64,000 nucleotides of DNA. Source: Scalesia atractyloides (lineage: Eukaryota > Streptophyta > Magnoliopsida > Asterales > Asteraceae). The stretch is taken from NCBI GenBank assembly GCA_947069175.1, contig CAMTDV010000027.1, positions 44,467,369 to 44,531,368 on the forward strand, read 5' to 3'. Made by a program: the position numbers and the translations under genes. Positions 55,001 to 64,000 of the stretch are shown in pieces. The notes under the pieces are model-generated. The model searched no databases, was not told where the DNA came from, and saw only the letters and a list, made by a program, of their open reading frames with translations. Position 1 is the stretch's first letter; each line of letters starts with the position of its first letter.

Positions 55001-56210
55001 TATGGTATGTAGATAGTTTAGGCTCTAGGCACATAACAGGATGTAGAGCCTTTCTCAAAGATTTTCTAGCACATGGAGGGGGTGATATATCCTTTGGTAA
55101 CAATTCACAAGGTGTTGGGGTTAGGGACAGTTCAAGTAGGGAAACTCAAGTTTGAAAATGTCAATCTTATTGACAATCTTAAGTTCAATCTTCTTAGTGT
55201 ATCTCAAATGAGTGACAAAGGTTATGGGTCATTCTTAACTAAGAAGCATTGTAAGATTGTTGGGCTAGAAGTGGTTAAAAAGATTGAAACTATCATTGCT
55301 GAGAGCAAAGCACAACTTGTTGCTCACAGGAGTGGCAATGTGTATGTGGTTGATATGTTGAAAGATAATCCAATGACTAATGCATGTCTGTTCTCAGTTG
55401 CCTGTAACAAATAGACAGAACTATGGCATAGAAGACTTGGTCACACAAATCTCAAAACTATCACCACACTCTCTAAACAAGGTCTTGTAAGAGATCCTCC
55501 ATCAAAACAATTCACATGTGATGAACATTGTGTTTCCTATTTAAAAGGTAAACAACATAAAAATTCATACAAATCAATTGAAGAGTCCAAAATAAGTCAA
55601 TGTCTACAATTGTTACACATGGACTTGTTTGACCCTGTAAAAATCATGAGTCTTAAAAAGAAGAAGTATTGTCTTGTTATAATTGATGATTTTTCAAGGT
55701 TTACATGGAAATACTTTTTGCACTCCAAAGATAAGACTGCATGTAGTCTGCAGGACTTTGTAAGAAAAGTTGAAAAGCAATTTGACTTACCAGCAAAAAT
55801 CTTCAGGAGTGATAATGGAACATAGTTTAGAAATAAGGAGTTGGATGATTTCTAAGTGTCAAAAAGGATTGCGACGTAATATAGCATCCCAGGACACCAG
55901 AACAAAATGGGGTGGTTAAAAGAAAGAACAGAACTCTAATTGAAGCTGCTAAAACTATGCTTCCAGACCGAGGTTTACCATTGTCTTTTTGGGTAGAGGC
56001 GGTAAACATTGCTTGCTATGTATAAAACAAAGTTTTAATTAACCCCAGGCATCAAAAGACTACTTATGAAACTCTATACAAGATCAAATCTCTGATCTCT
56101 TATTTCAAAATATTTGGCTGCCCATGTTTCATTTTAAACTTAAAAGATTCCATTTCAAAATTTGTAGCCAAAGTAGATTGTGGAAGAGACCTTGAATGTA
56201 AAGGGGGAGA
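55001..56210 (+). pseudogene. Copia protease motif and integrase, truncated
   Basis: The protease-like motif at about 55000-55040 corresponds to WYVDSGGSRYMTG but is changed (DSL, HITG). The zinc-binding region follows (LWHRRLGH near 55425, CVSYLKGKQ near 55530, with one zinc-binding Cys lost to Tyr). The core has HMDLFDPVKIM, then FRSDNGT ending in a stop at 55823. The coding sequence breaks at GATTGTGGAAGAGACC (56174-56189), a deletion junction relative to 22741-22830. Confidence 0.85.
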
Positions 56211-56211
56211 T

Positions 56212-56857
56212 TGTTGGATCTATTGAACCCTATAAAAGAATAGATGATTGGAAAGATAAAATGTTCTATAACATCTAATCAACAATAAACAGTGCTTTGA
56301 ATATTTAACTCCTCCCGAAGGCAAAGACATCAAACATTTGCTACTCAAAGGTCTATTGAAGCTAAAGTCTGGTATTCAAGATCTCTTGAAGACAAGCTCT
56401 ACCCAAAGTCAAAGGTCTGCTTGACTAACAGAGGTTAAAGCTCATCAGAGTTTCTTTTCAACAAATGCTAGATAATAGAGTTTTTATATATAATGTAAAA
56501 GTGTTTTAGTTTAGTAGATGTTAGAGTTTATTAGGTCGTTAGATGTCACTATCAAGGTGATGTCAGCCTAGATGCCACAGTGGTTTGATTTGTACTATAA
56601 ATAGAATAGTGCAAGTTCTGTTCTATTTATCACTTTCCTTCTAACATTCTGTATGAACAAATTAGAGTGATCTTAGGCTGAGGGGGAGTTGTAATATTTG
56701 CATGCATACATGAATCAAAGTTTACAAAAGCATGTTGATAAAAACAATGTCTCTATTGTTGTGATTTGAAAGTTTATTATTTCCGCTGCACTGTTTATCT
56801 ACTTTCATTGATTTCCATCTTAAACAATCACAACAATATCAAACTCGGATCTAAACA
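56212..56857 (+). repeat. 3' LTR of the second SIRE-like copy
   Basis: TGTTGGATCTATTGAACCC to CGGATCTAAACA, preceded by AAAGGGGGAGAT. TATA box TATAAATA at 56596-56603 in the same context as in the other copy (TATAAATAGAA). It is shorter than the 739-745 bp LTRs, with fewer 40-bp repeats. It ends directly against the minus-strand gag region. Confidence 0.9.
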
Positions 56858-56899
56858 ATGAATCACCAGTTTCTTTTTTTAAAACATTAGCAGTTACTG

Positions 56900-59800
56900 G
56901 TTTCTTTTTCTAATTAAATTCAGTTTTTCTTTTCAAGATCTGTGTTGGAACGAACTTTGGGGATTTATTTTTCACATCTTCTGATTGCTTCTTAGCATGG
57001 TAAACAGGTTTAGACTTGGAACAATATCGTGCAATATGTCCGACTTCATTACACTTGAAGCATGTGCTACTGTCAGTGACAGAGGATTTCTGAACCTGCT
57101 CACGTTGCTTTTTCTTTGCGTAGAACTCATCATTCGATTGTTCCTTTGCCAAACTCTCTTTCTCGCTTTCCGAGCTTGTTCCGAAAACAATGTTTACTTT
57201 TCTTTTAAAATTTGGTTTTCGAAACTTGTCGTTCTGCTTCTTTACGTACCCCAACCCTTTCCTTGTTTTCAAGATAATTTTTACCTTTGTGATTGTTATT
57301 ATAAGAACTTTTGGGTTTAGAGTAGTAAGTTGCATTCATGTTTTCAAGCTTTGAAAAACTTATTTCAATCATTTTAAACACTTGTTCGACCTTTTCAAGA
57401 TTCACATTCTGAATCGAAAGTTTTTGAACAGAATATAGTTTATCTGATCCTTTCATTTTGTAAGCAACCAAATTAGGATCATCATCTGAACTAGATTCCG
57501 ATTTTCCAAGATAATTCTTATGAAAACTTTCTTCATTTTCGAAGGTGAACTTGAGTTGGTTTTCTCCAAATTCGACTCATCACTCTCAAATTCTGTGCTA
57601 TCACTCTCACTTCCTAAAACCTTTCTACCACATTTTTCACCACATTAGATTCACAGTCATTTTCTGATTTAGTGTATGTTACATCGATGTTCTCAGGCAG
57701 CTCGTTGTTCTTTTCAAATTTTAGTTTTAAACTGAGTGCCATTTCCACCCCAGATGGTTTTTTTTTCTAGAATAGCTTTCCCACAAGGGTGGTGGAACTC
57801 AACTATAACATGCACTTTTGTTCTTACCATTTTTATCATCTTCTTCCTTCTGAATTTTTGGAAGAATATGATCAATGACATATGTACTGGTGGAATAACT
57901 TATTAACAATTTGTTAACCCATTCTGTTTTGATTTTCATTTTCTCCAATTCACTTTTTAGCTCGGCAATTATATTTAAATGAATGTTTATGGCCCTTTGC
58001 TTGTCCATAACGGTTGCCTTCGAAAGTGTGGCACCATCTTCTCTATTAGCTTGTTCATATTGTCTAATAGTTCTGCTTAATTTGTCATATGCTTTTTTAG
58101 CTTCTTTATAATCACTTGACAAATTATCAGAAAGTTTTTTCAATTCTTTGTATTTTTTATCTTTTTCAAAACACTCATTGCAAGGCTCAGCGCACTTCTT
58201 GCAAGGTTTATCTATTTCAACAATATGAACTTTAACCACTTCTTTTACTGACTCCTTGACAGAATCTTTCACTGACTCGACCTCCTAGTCTTCCTCAGGG
58301 ACTACCTCTTTCTAATTAGCCATCATAGCTTTGTTGGCTATCTCAGTTAGGTTCTCGGCAGTCATCTCCTTGTCCACATCTATCAGTTCCACAACTTCAG
58401 ATTTTGGCTCTTCCTCACATTGTGTTTTGTAGCTTGGATTGAAGTAACCTGCAAAAGTTGGAAACAACATCAGATGGAATTAAATGTCTAAAAGCACTGT
58501 GTAAAAGATTTTCTTCCTCAAAATGTTGCTCGTGATAGTATTCTTCAATTATGGCTTCGTCAGAAAATTGCATCAGAACATTCTTCTTCGGGTTCAGGTT
58601 CTTCGATTATCTCTACTAACAATGTGAGACTTTCATTCTTTGAGATGTATTTGTTCCAATTGAACCCCTCATCCTCCTAAGCAACCACTAAGGCTTTATC
58701 TTTCAAACTTGATGAACATCTTCAATCTGAACCATCCTTGAAGTCATTTGAGGTTGGGGTCGATGATATATAGCTTTCTTATAATAATCATTTGAAAACG
58801 GATTCTAATTGCCATTCCTTCTCGGTTTGGACATTCCCTTTTGAAATGCCCCCTCTCCAGAATTTGAAGCATGTAACCTTCGATTTATCAAAACCAAGTT
58901 TACCATCAAGACCTCCCAAACTATTTCTGCCAGTGATCTCCATAAAGTGTTGTGCTCTTCGAACGATCGATGCCATGCACCACTTTATATCCATCAGCTC
59001 CAATTCTTCTGAATCGATCTAATCGTAGTCTTCTTACGTCATATCTGGGTTTCCGATCTTTCTGGCCACGAGACATTCATATGATTCAAGCACGGATGCA
59101 AGCAGTGCCATGTATTGCTTAGAAGTGTGTTCATTGAAATCTTGTGCGTTTTCTAGATTCACAGCAATGTTGCATTGTATAAGCCGCTGGTTTGAATTTG
59201 CTTGAGTACTTTGGCCGCTCTGAAAACTGTTCGGGCTTGCAAGGATTGCGGTGTTTGAGGAGAATTAGACTCGTATGATGGAAATGATTGGAAACCTCCA
59301 GATTGGTTTGAAGATAGACTTGAAGCATTATTTTCACTGAAGGTTGTCTGTATCTTCGGACTTTGAGTGTTTGCTACAGAACTTCCTTTGTAATAAAATT
59401 TTACGCCTTGCTGAATATGCGATCCTTTACTTTTCGCCATTTTCTACATCTCCAACTCATGACCTTCCAACTTTTCGATAAATCTTGACAAGTTGATTGT
59501 ACTGTATTCCGGGCTGTTTTTCAAAATCGTGAGATAAGTAGACCATTCACCTTCTGGCAGTGCATCAGCAAGTTTGTCTACCAACTCTTCATTATCTTTA
59601 TGTATGCCCAATCTTTTCATCTCGACCATAAGATGAGAATACCTGTCGATCAACTGCTTCATGCTTTCACCTTTAAGAAGTTTGAATATGTCAAACTCCT
59701 TCTTTTTCAGCGCTTTTTTTGCTTTTTATCATTTGAGTGCTTCCTTGGAATATAAATCTCAAATCATTCCAAAGTGATTGAGCAGCACCGTCGTGTTGTA

Positions 59801-60077
59801 GATGAGACAAAATATCTTCTTTAACAGATTGTTGAAGAATGTTTAACATTTTTTTATTTATGAACTTCTCCTTCGTTGTTGCTGTAAACTGTGTTAGTGT
59901 CTTCTCTAATCCATTCTTGCCTGTTGGTGTCGTATACTTTTCTTCAACTGCGTACCAATAGTTCAGATAATTCGCTTATACCTAATTTACAAATTTTTCA
60001 CTCTAGCCGTGGTAATCTTCTAAGCACATCAGTTTCGGGGGCTTCGTCATTGTCCCCATTTCATTTTCAAGATTCAT
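56900..60077 (-). pseudogene. Copia gag with CCHC knuckle, minus strand
   Basis: The likely ATG is at 60077-60075 (MNLENEMG). N-terminal gag follows, then the UBN2 core at 59662-59444 (LKGESMKQLIDRYSHLMVEM just upstream, WSTYLTILKNSPEYS and RFIEKLEGHELEM). A Ser/Gln-rich linker comes next (59440-59159), then a coiled coil (58272-57799, with CKKCAEPCNEC), and a canonical knuckle CFKCNEVGHIARYC at about 57065-57020, with HAKKQ after it. Several stops and shifts break it. The element is truncated beyond the knuckle and no pol is present. Confidence 0.85.
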
Positions 60078-60565
60078 GTTTTGTGTTGCGGCAGTTGTAA
60101 CAGCAGATGTTGCGAATGCATTAAAGAATTCATTTTCTATTTTGTCGAGAAAAAGTGGTCAAAAGTTGCTTTGTGCAAAGTGAAACTTGTGAGGAGTGAC
60201 GCTTCATGCGATCTGAAACTTCAAACAACAACAACACTGGTTAAAGCTCACTTCATGCGAATTTGTATGTCACTTTGTGCGAAGTGCAAGTTTCAATATT
60301 AATAAAAACTTCACTTTGTGCGAAGTGAGGGTATGAGATCGTGCGAAGTGAGTTTAAAATTTGACGTTTTTAGCAAGTTTGTCATGATTTTGGTTGTTTT
60401 AAGCTCTGATCTTTTCAAGGGTTTTACTATAATGGATTTTACGTATTATGCTGAAAAATCAGTCCATTTTGTCCATGAAATTGTTGAAAAAAATGATAAA
60501 TGAGAACTATAAGTAGAACAGAAGTGTAGAATCTTGATCAAGTCTTCAAATCAGGCCATCCGTAG
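60078..60565 (-). other. Gag leader with repeated CACTTTGTGCGAAGTG motif
   Basis: Noncoding leader between primer site and gag. The 16-mer CACTTTGTGCGAAGTG occurs exactly at 60271-60286 and 60312-60327, with partial copies near 60173, 60250 and 60341. The same 16-mer is found in the LTR at 60853-60868, with a relative at 60833-60848. The arms CACTT/AAGTG are self-complementary. Confidence 0.75.
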
Positions 60566-60578
60566 CTCTGATACTACT
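60565..60578 (-). other. Primer-binding site of the minus-strand Copia element
   Basis: In reverse complement AGTAGTATCAGAGC, one mismatch to the usual AGTGGTATCAGAGC. It directly adjoins the LTR terminus TG at 60579. Confidence 0.8.
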
Positions 60579-60967
60579 TGTAGGATCTTCGTATCCAATA
60601 AGCATCGGACCTAATTTGATTAACTAGTTATAGTATGTGCGGAGTCCATTTTATAACAAGAGACAATATCAAGATTACTGTTTAAAGTTTAGTCTTTCGT
60701 TAATGTGGTAAACGTGTACAATCCTGAAACAAACTAGGCAGGGCTTCGCCGAACCACTCAGCAAACTATTACAGACTCAAGACCACAACTCTCCTATTTA
60801 TAGACTATGCCAAATCGCATGAGTTGAGCCTTCACTTCGCACGAGGTGGACTCACTTTGTGCGAAGTGCACAATACATACATCAAAACATGAAATCTAAC
60901 ATTGAAGCCCTATTACATACATGACATGACCCTAAGACACAGGCTATAGACATTCTACATCAACACA
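60579..60967 (-). repeat. 5' LTR of the minus-strand Copia element
   Basis: Starts TGTAGGATCTTCG and ends near ACATCAACACA. A minus-strand TATA box (CTATAAATAGG, complement of CCTATTTATAG near 60793-60803) is the likely promoter. Structurally similar to the LTR at 1772-2181 (both begin TGTAGG and both have GTGCGGA near position 60 of the LTR), but clearly diverged. The right end is placed where CCGGATT-type repeats begin. Confidence 0.7.
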
Positions 60968-61320
60968 ACAGACTGTTTTAAAATGTTCTGGATTGGTTTG
61001 TTTAAAAGCATTCCGGATTTAAGTTCATTTTGGATTTAAGTTCGTTTCGGGTTGATTTGAATGATAGATCGTTTTAAAAGGTTTCGTATTTGTTTGTTTA
61101 AAAGTGTTCCAGATTTAAGGTATTCCGGCTTTATCTATTTGTTCCGGATTTGAATGTTTAAATAATGTTTCAGATTTGATTGGTTTTAGAAAAATGTCTT
61201 CCGGATTTGTTTAAGTTCAAAGCTACTCCGGATTTGTTTAAAATCAAAAGGTTGTCCGGATATGTTAAAAGCTTCCGGATTTGTTTAGTCTAAAAGGTGT
61301 CCGGATTTTCAACACTTAGT
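60968..61320 (+). repeat. CCGGATT repeat array upstream of an env-like ORF
   Basis: About 17 variants of TTCCGGATTTG or CCGGATTT interspersed with GTTTAAA spacers. The repeat type matches the Copia leader at 26576-26980. It marks a separate plus-strand element, next to which the minus-strand LTR has inserted. Confidence 0.85.
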
Positions 61321-61487
61321 AGTTTCTTTAATGTCATGTTTGGTTGTGTGTTACACAATAGATTGTGTATTTGTGTGTTTAACTATATTACCTTCAATTT
61401 TTTACTAAGTGTTTAAATTATGCAGTTTTGGTACGGTTGTTTATTATATCTTGTTTTACTTACTGTGGCTTTTGTATTGGTTTAGTT
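61321..61487 (+). other. Probable 5' leader/intron end before the env-like ORF
   Basis: T-rich sequence with acceptor-like AAATTATGCAG at about 61416-61426 and TTGGTTTAG ending just before ATG 61488. A spliced RNA is possible but not shown. Confidence 0.3.
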
Positions 61488-64000
61488 ATGGCATAACAAC
61501 CTCATGCATCGCCTCTTCCTTCTCCTGTCCGCAATTTCATCTTAAAACATAATCAAATCGCGTTATTGGATGAAACTATTTGAGGAGTTAACGATTATGG
61601 GGAGATTATACACTTTTGCCGGGGGGTCAAGAATTTCTTACCTCATTACTCTAAACATTCATCAAGTAGTGTCATACATGGATGATTTTTGGGAATCTGC
61701 TCATGTGATTAATGACACCATTGAGGATACAATTAACAGGCATCAGATCGTTATTACATAGGAGGTCATTCGTGCGGCTTTGCAATTGGGAGAGCTCGAT
61801 CAAGGAGAAATATGTTACGATTCTACCATCCGTGAATGTGCACTAAGACGTTTTGGCCATTCTAGTCCATTGTCGTCTAAACAAATATACAAGTGTATGG
61901 TTCGGGACCAATGACACTATTTTTATCATGTTTTGATGCAATGTTTTTCTCTAGGGAAGTCGGGGATGGATGGCATGCGGCATAATTTTATATCCACCAT
62001 GATTGGTTTGACCTTCAATCAACTTTACAATTTTGCATATATGATACTACAAGCACTGCAAACACAAATAAGTTACACCACAGGAAATTTGAAGTTGATG
62101 TTATTATACCCCCATATTTTTATGTTGAGTTTCTAACATTTAATTCGTAACATTCCAATTCATAAAGGTTTGCCACAATATGTCCAAACTGTAATGGCGA
62201 AGCGTATATTTCAAGAGTGTCGTAAGGTCAAACAATCAGTGCATTCAAATGTGCTTCCAGAAGTTAGACCGATGCTTGGTACAATCGTTCAAGATGATAA
62301 CTATAATCCAGTAGTCGATCAAGTCTGGATTGAGATCACTGCTAGAGTAAATCAACTCTTTGGAGCTTGAGACGAGGATGATGCACCTGGTCCAGTTCAT
62401 GTTCAACATCCGGCAGTGGTTCAACCTCCGGTTGATCTTTAACAGCCTCTGGTAGTTGACGAACCTGTTGCTACTGAGCTAGTTGAATAGCTTCTAGAGT
62501 AAATTCAGGAAGGTCGTGGAAATGTTGGTGAGGATGCTGGAATGGAAGAAGTTCAAAAGAATGTTGAAGTTGACATATCTTGCAAAGTCGATTCACTCGG
62601 TCCTCTTCTGAGTGGGCTTTACATTTAGCTACTTGGAATGATAAACTGACAGATCTTGATGCCTTGCCTTCAGACTTATCTGACAGTGATAATGATAGAT
62701 GACCTGAAGCTGCTACGGTTAGTCAACCAAAGTAGATAAAGGTGTACAAGTGTGAGAGAGTCGGTGAAGATTTGAGTTCGTCTCCTAGATCTTCAAGCTG
62801 TGTCACATGTTGATTTTTCAGCATCGGTAATCACTACTGTCACCAGTGGACTTTATATCTTGGGAAACCCAGTGACTATTTCTCCCGTCATAGCTGCTAT
62901 TCCGGTTACAAGTTCTGTGGAAGTCATTTCTGTTACTAGTATTGTCAGTCAAGCACCTAATGTACCTGTTGTTTCTACAATTTTTTTCTTCTGCTATTCC
63001 AACTAGTTCGGTTGGTTTTAGCACAACTTCTCTTCCTCTTGTTTTTATTAGAATGACACCAAAGTCTGCTCAAAACTTTGTGTGTCCTAGTGGCCAGAGA
63101 CCGTCTGGCCCTAGGTTGAAGAAACCAGCTACACAAAAATCTCGTGGCATGCATCCAAAAATTGTTGTTAGTCCTATAATGCCAACTCCGTAACCTGAAG
63201 GTTCAAGACCTACAACACCGCCACCAATACCTCGCCCTGCAGGTGAGCCGAGCAATATTTAACATCCGTCTTTATCTTTTTATGTGCACAACAAATTTGC
63301 GGAAGTTCACAATTTCTTGGCCGAACAAACTAAGACCATCTGTGAAAACCAAGATCTTATTAAAGAACAATATAAAATCATTCAAGAGCTACAACAGAAA
63401 ACTAAGGCTCATGAAAAACATCTTATGGGGATGGCTACTACACTAAATCATCACGCTCAACAGATGGCTATTCTCATTAAGCGTGATGTCGCTTTAACTG
63501 CTAGACATCAAGATTTCATTGTTTCTAATGAGAAAATCCGAAGAATTGTCACTAAGCTTGTAGAGCTATTTACTGCTCAGGGGGAGAGTAGTGGCAACAG
63601 GGAACTACAAGTTCAAGCTCAGTGCAAGCTTGATGCACTTAAGAAGATCCAGGATGATCTCGACCGAGACAAGGATCCCACGCTTCACAGTAGAGGGAGC
63701 AGCCGAGTAGCACACAAGTTACGGAAGCTGCAACCAAAGCTACAGTTGACAGGGAGTCTGGGAACGATGCTGTAGGTGATAAAGGCAAAGGTCCAGTCGA
63801 GGCTAAAGCTAGTTTGTCTAGCTTATCTGATGAGTCAGATGAGGAAGATACTTCTGTTGAACACTATTTGACCAATCAAGATCCTGATAAAGATGATGTG
63901 GTGGAATGAATTGTAGAAGACTAGAAGTCTGAAGATGATGTTTTTGTAGGTATCGATCATGTTGAGATTAGCAAGGGTGATGATATCATTTACACCATGA
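61488..64000 (+). pseudogene. Copia env-like ORF, nonsense-mutated, runs off the window
   Basis: The ATG at 61488 is followed by a TAA at codon 3 and then by recognisable coding sequence: PHASPSPSPVRNFILKHNQ, then MDDFWESAHVINDTIEDTIN, CALRRFGHSSPLSS, MRHNFISTMIGL and LMLLYPHIFM, a conserved block of third ORFs in Asteraceae-type Copia elements. A Pro/Thr/Val-rich linker follows (62370-63250), then a coiled coil at 63284-63560 (AEQTKTICENQDLIKEQYKI), then an acidic tail to the right edge. At least seven in-frame stops look like CAA/CAG to TAA/TAG or TGG to TGA changes. Function unknown. Confidence 0.6.

Larger units (their letters stand above)
53441..56857 (+). mobile_element. Second SIRE-like Copia copy, internally deleted
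   Basis: Same family as 17649-33068: gag spacer, knuckle, protease motif, integrase, polypurine tract AAAGGGGGAGA (56200-56210) and a 3' LTR. The 5' LTR and gag N-terminus are missing and the left end joins Gypsy-like sequence near 53440. Everything from the end of integrase through reverse transcriptase and the env-like ORF has been deleted. This copy preserves the polypurine tract that the larger copy has lost. Confidence 0.85.

Overview
The window is eukaryotic nuclear DNA from a eudicot, most likely an Asteraceae species. It is AT-rich and full of nested plant LTR retrotransposons (Ty1/Copia elements primed by initiator tRNA-Met, and Athila-type and other Ty3/Gypsy elements). It contains one convincing, apparently intact host gene. 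The Asteraceae placement is an inference from the style of the Copia elements (long env-like third ORF, leaders of CCGGATT/CCGAGATG repeats) and is not proven here.

Layout. 1-2181 is the 5' part of a minus-strand Copia element (gag remnants, repeat leader, primer site, LTR). It sits inside the integrase of a plus-strand Athila-like Gypsy element (2182-17648). That Gypsy element holds the integrase C-terminus, a decayed ATHILA-ORF1-like gene with a predicted 5' intron, and a seven-copy tandem array of a 1.39 kb unit (7001-16740). Each unit fuses the 3' untranslated end of the element with the first ~460 bp of its LTR. One long LTR follows the array.

17649-33068 is a SIRE-like Copia element with both LTRs. 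Its pol is degenerate: RNase H is deleted and the polypurine tract is missing. Its env-like ORF is split by a complete, short, pol-less Copia element (26037-31151) flanked by a perfect 5-bp target duplication TACCC.

33069-37200 is a minus-strand Gypsy remnant with primer site and LTR. 37381-38430 carries four tRNA-like, Pol III-promoter-like sequences, three of them at ~169 bp spacing. 38460-43000 holds smaller remnants, microsatellites and short duplications.

43101-44726 is the host gene, an ortholog of FAMA, the bHLH factor for guard-cell differentiation. It has four exons encoding 393 residues, with canonical splice sites, an intact bHLH, an LxCxE motif, the SMF C-terminal domain and an unusual His/Asp-rich N-terminus.

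46442-47550 is a non-autonomous DNA transposon, hAT-like, flanked by a 10-bp duplication. 50561-50977 may be the start of a host gene cut by a repeat insertion. 50978-53440 is Gypsy LTR-like. 53441-56857 is a second, internally deleted copy of the SIRE-like family. 56858-60967 is a minus-strand Copia gag plus LTR. 60968-64000 is a plus-strand Copia leader with a decayed env-like ORF running off the window. No bacterial-style genes, CRISPR arrays or operons are present. The genes do not form a pathway. The story is one developmental regulator embedded in layered retroelements, with one tandem array grown out of an LTR.
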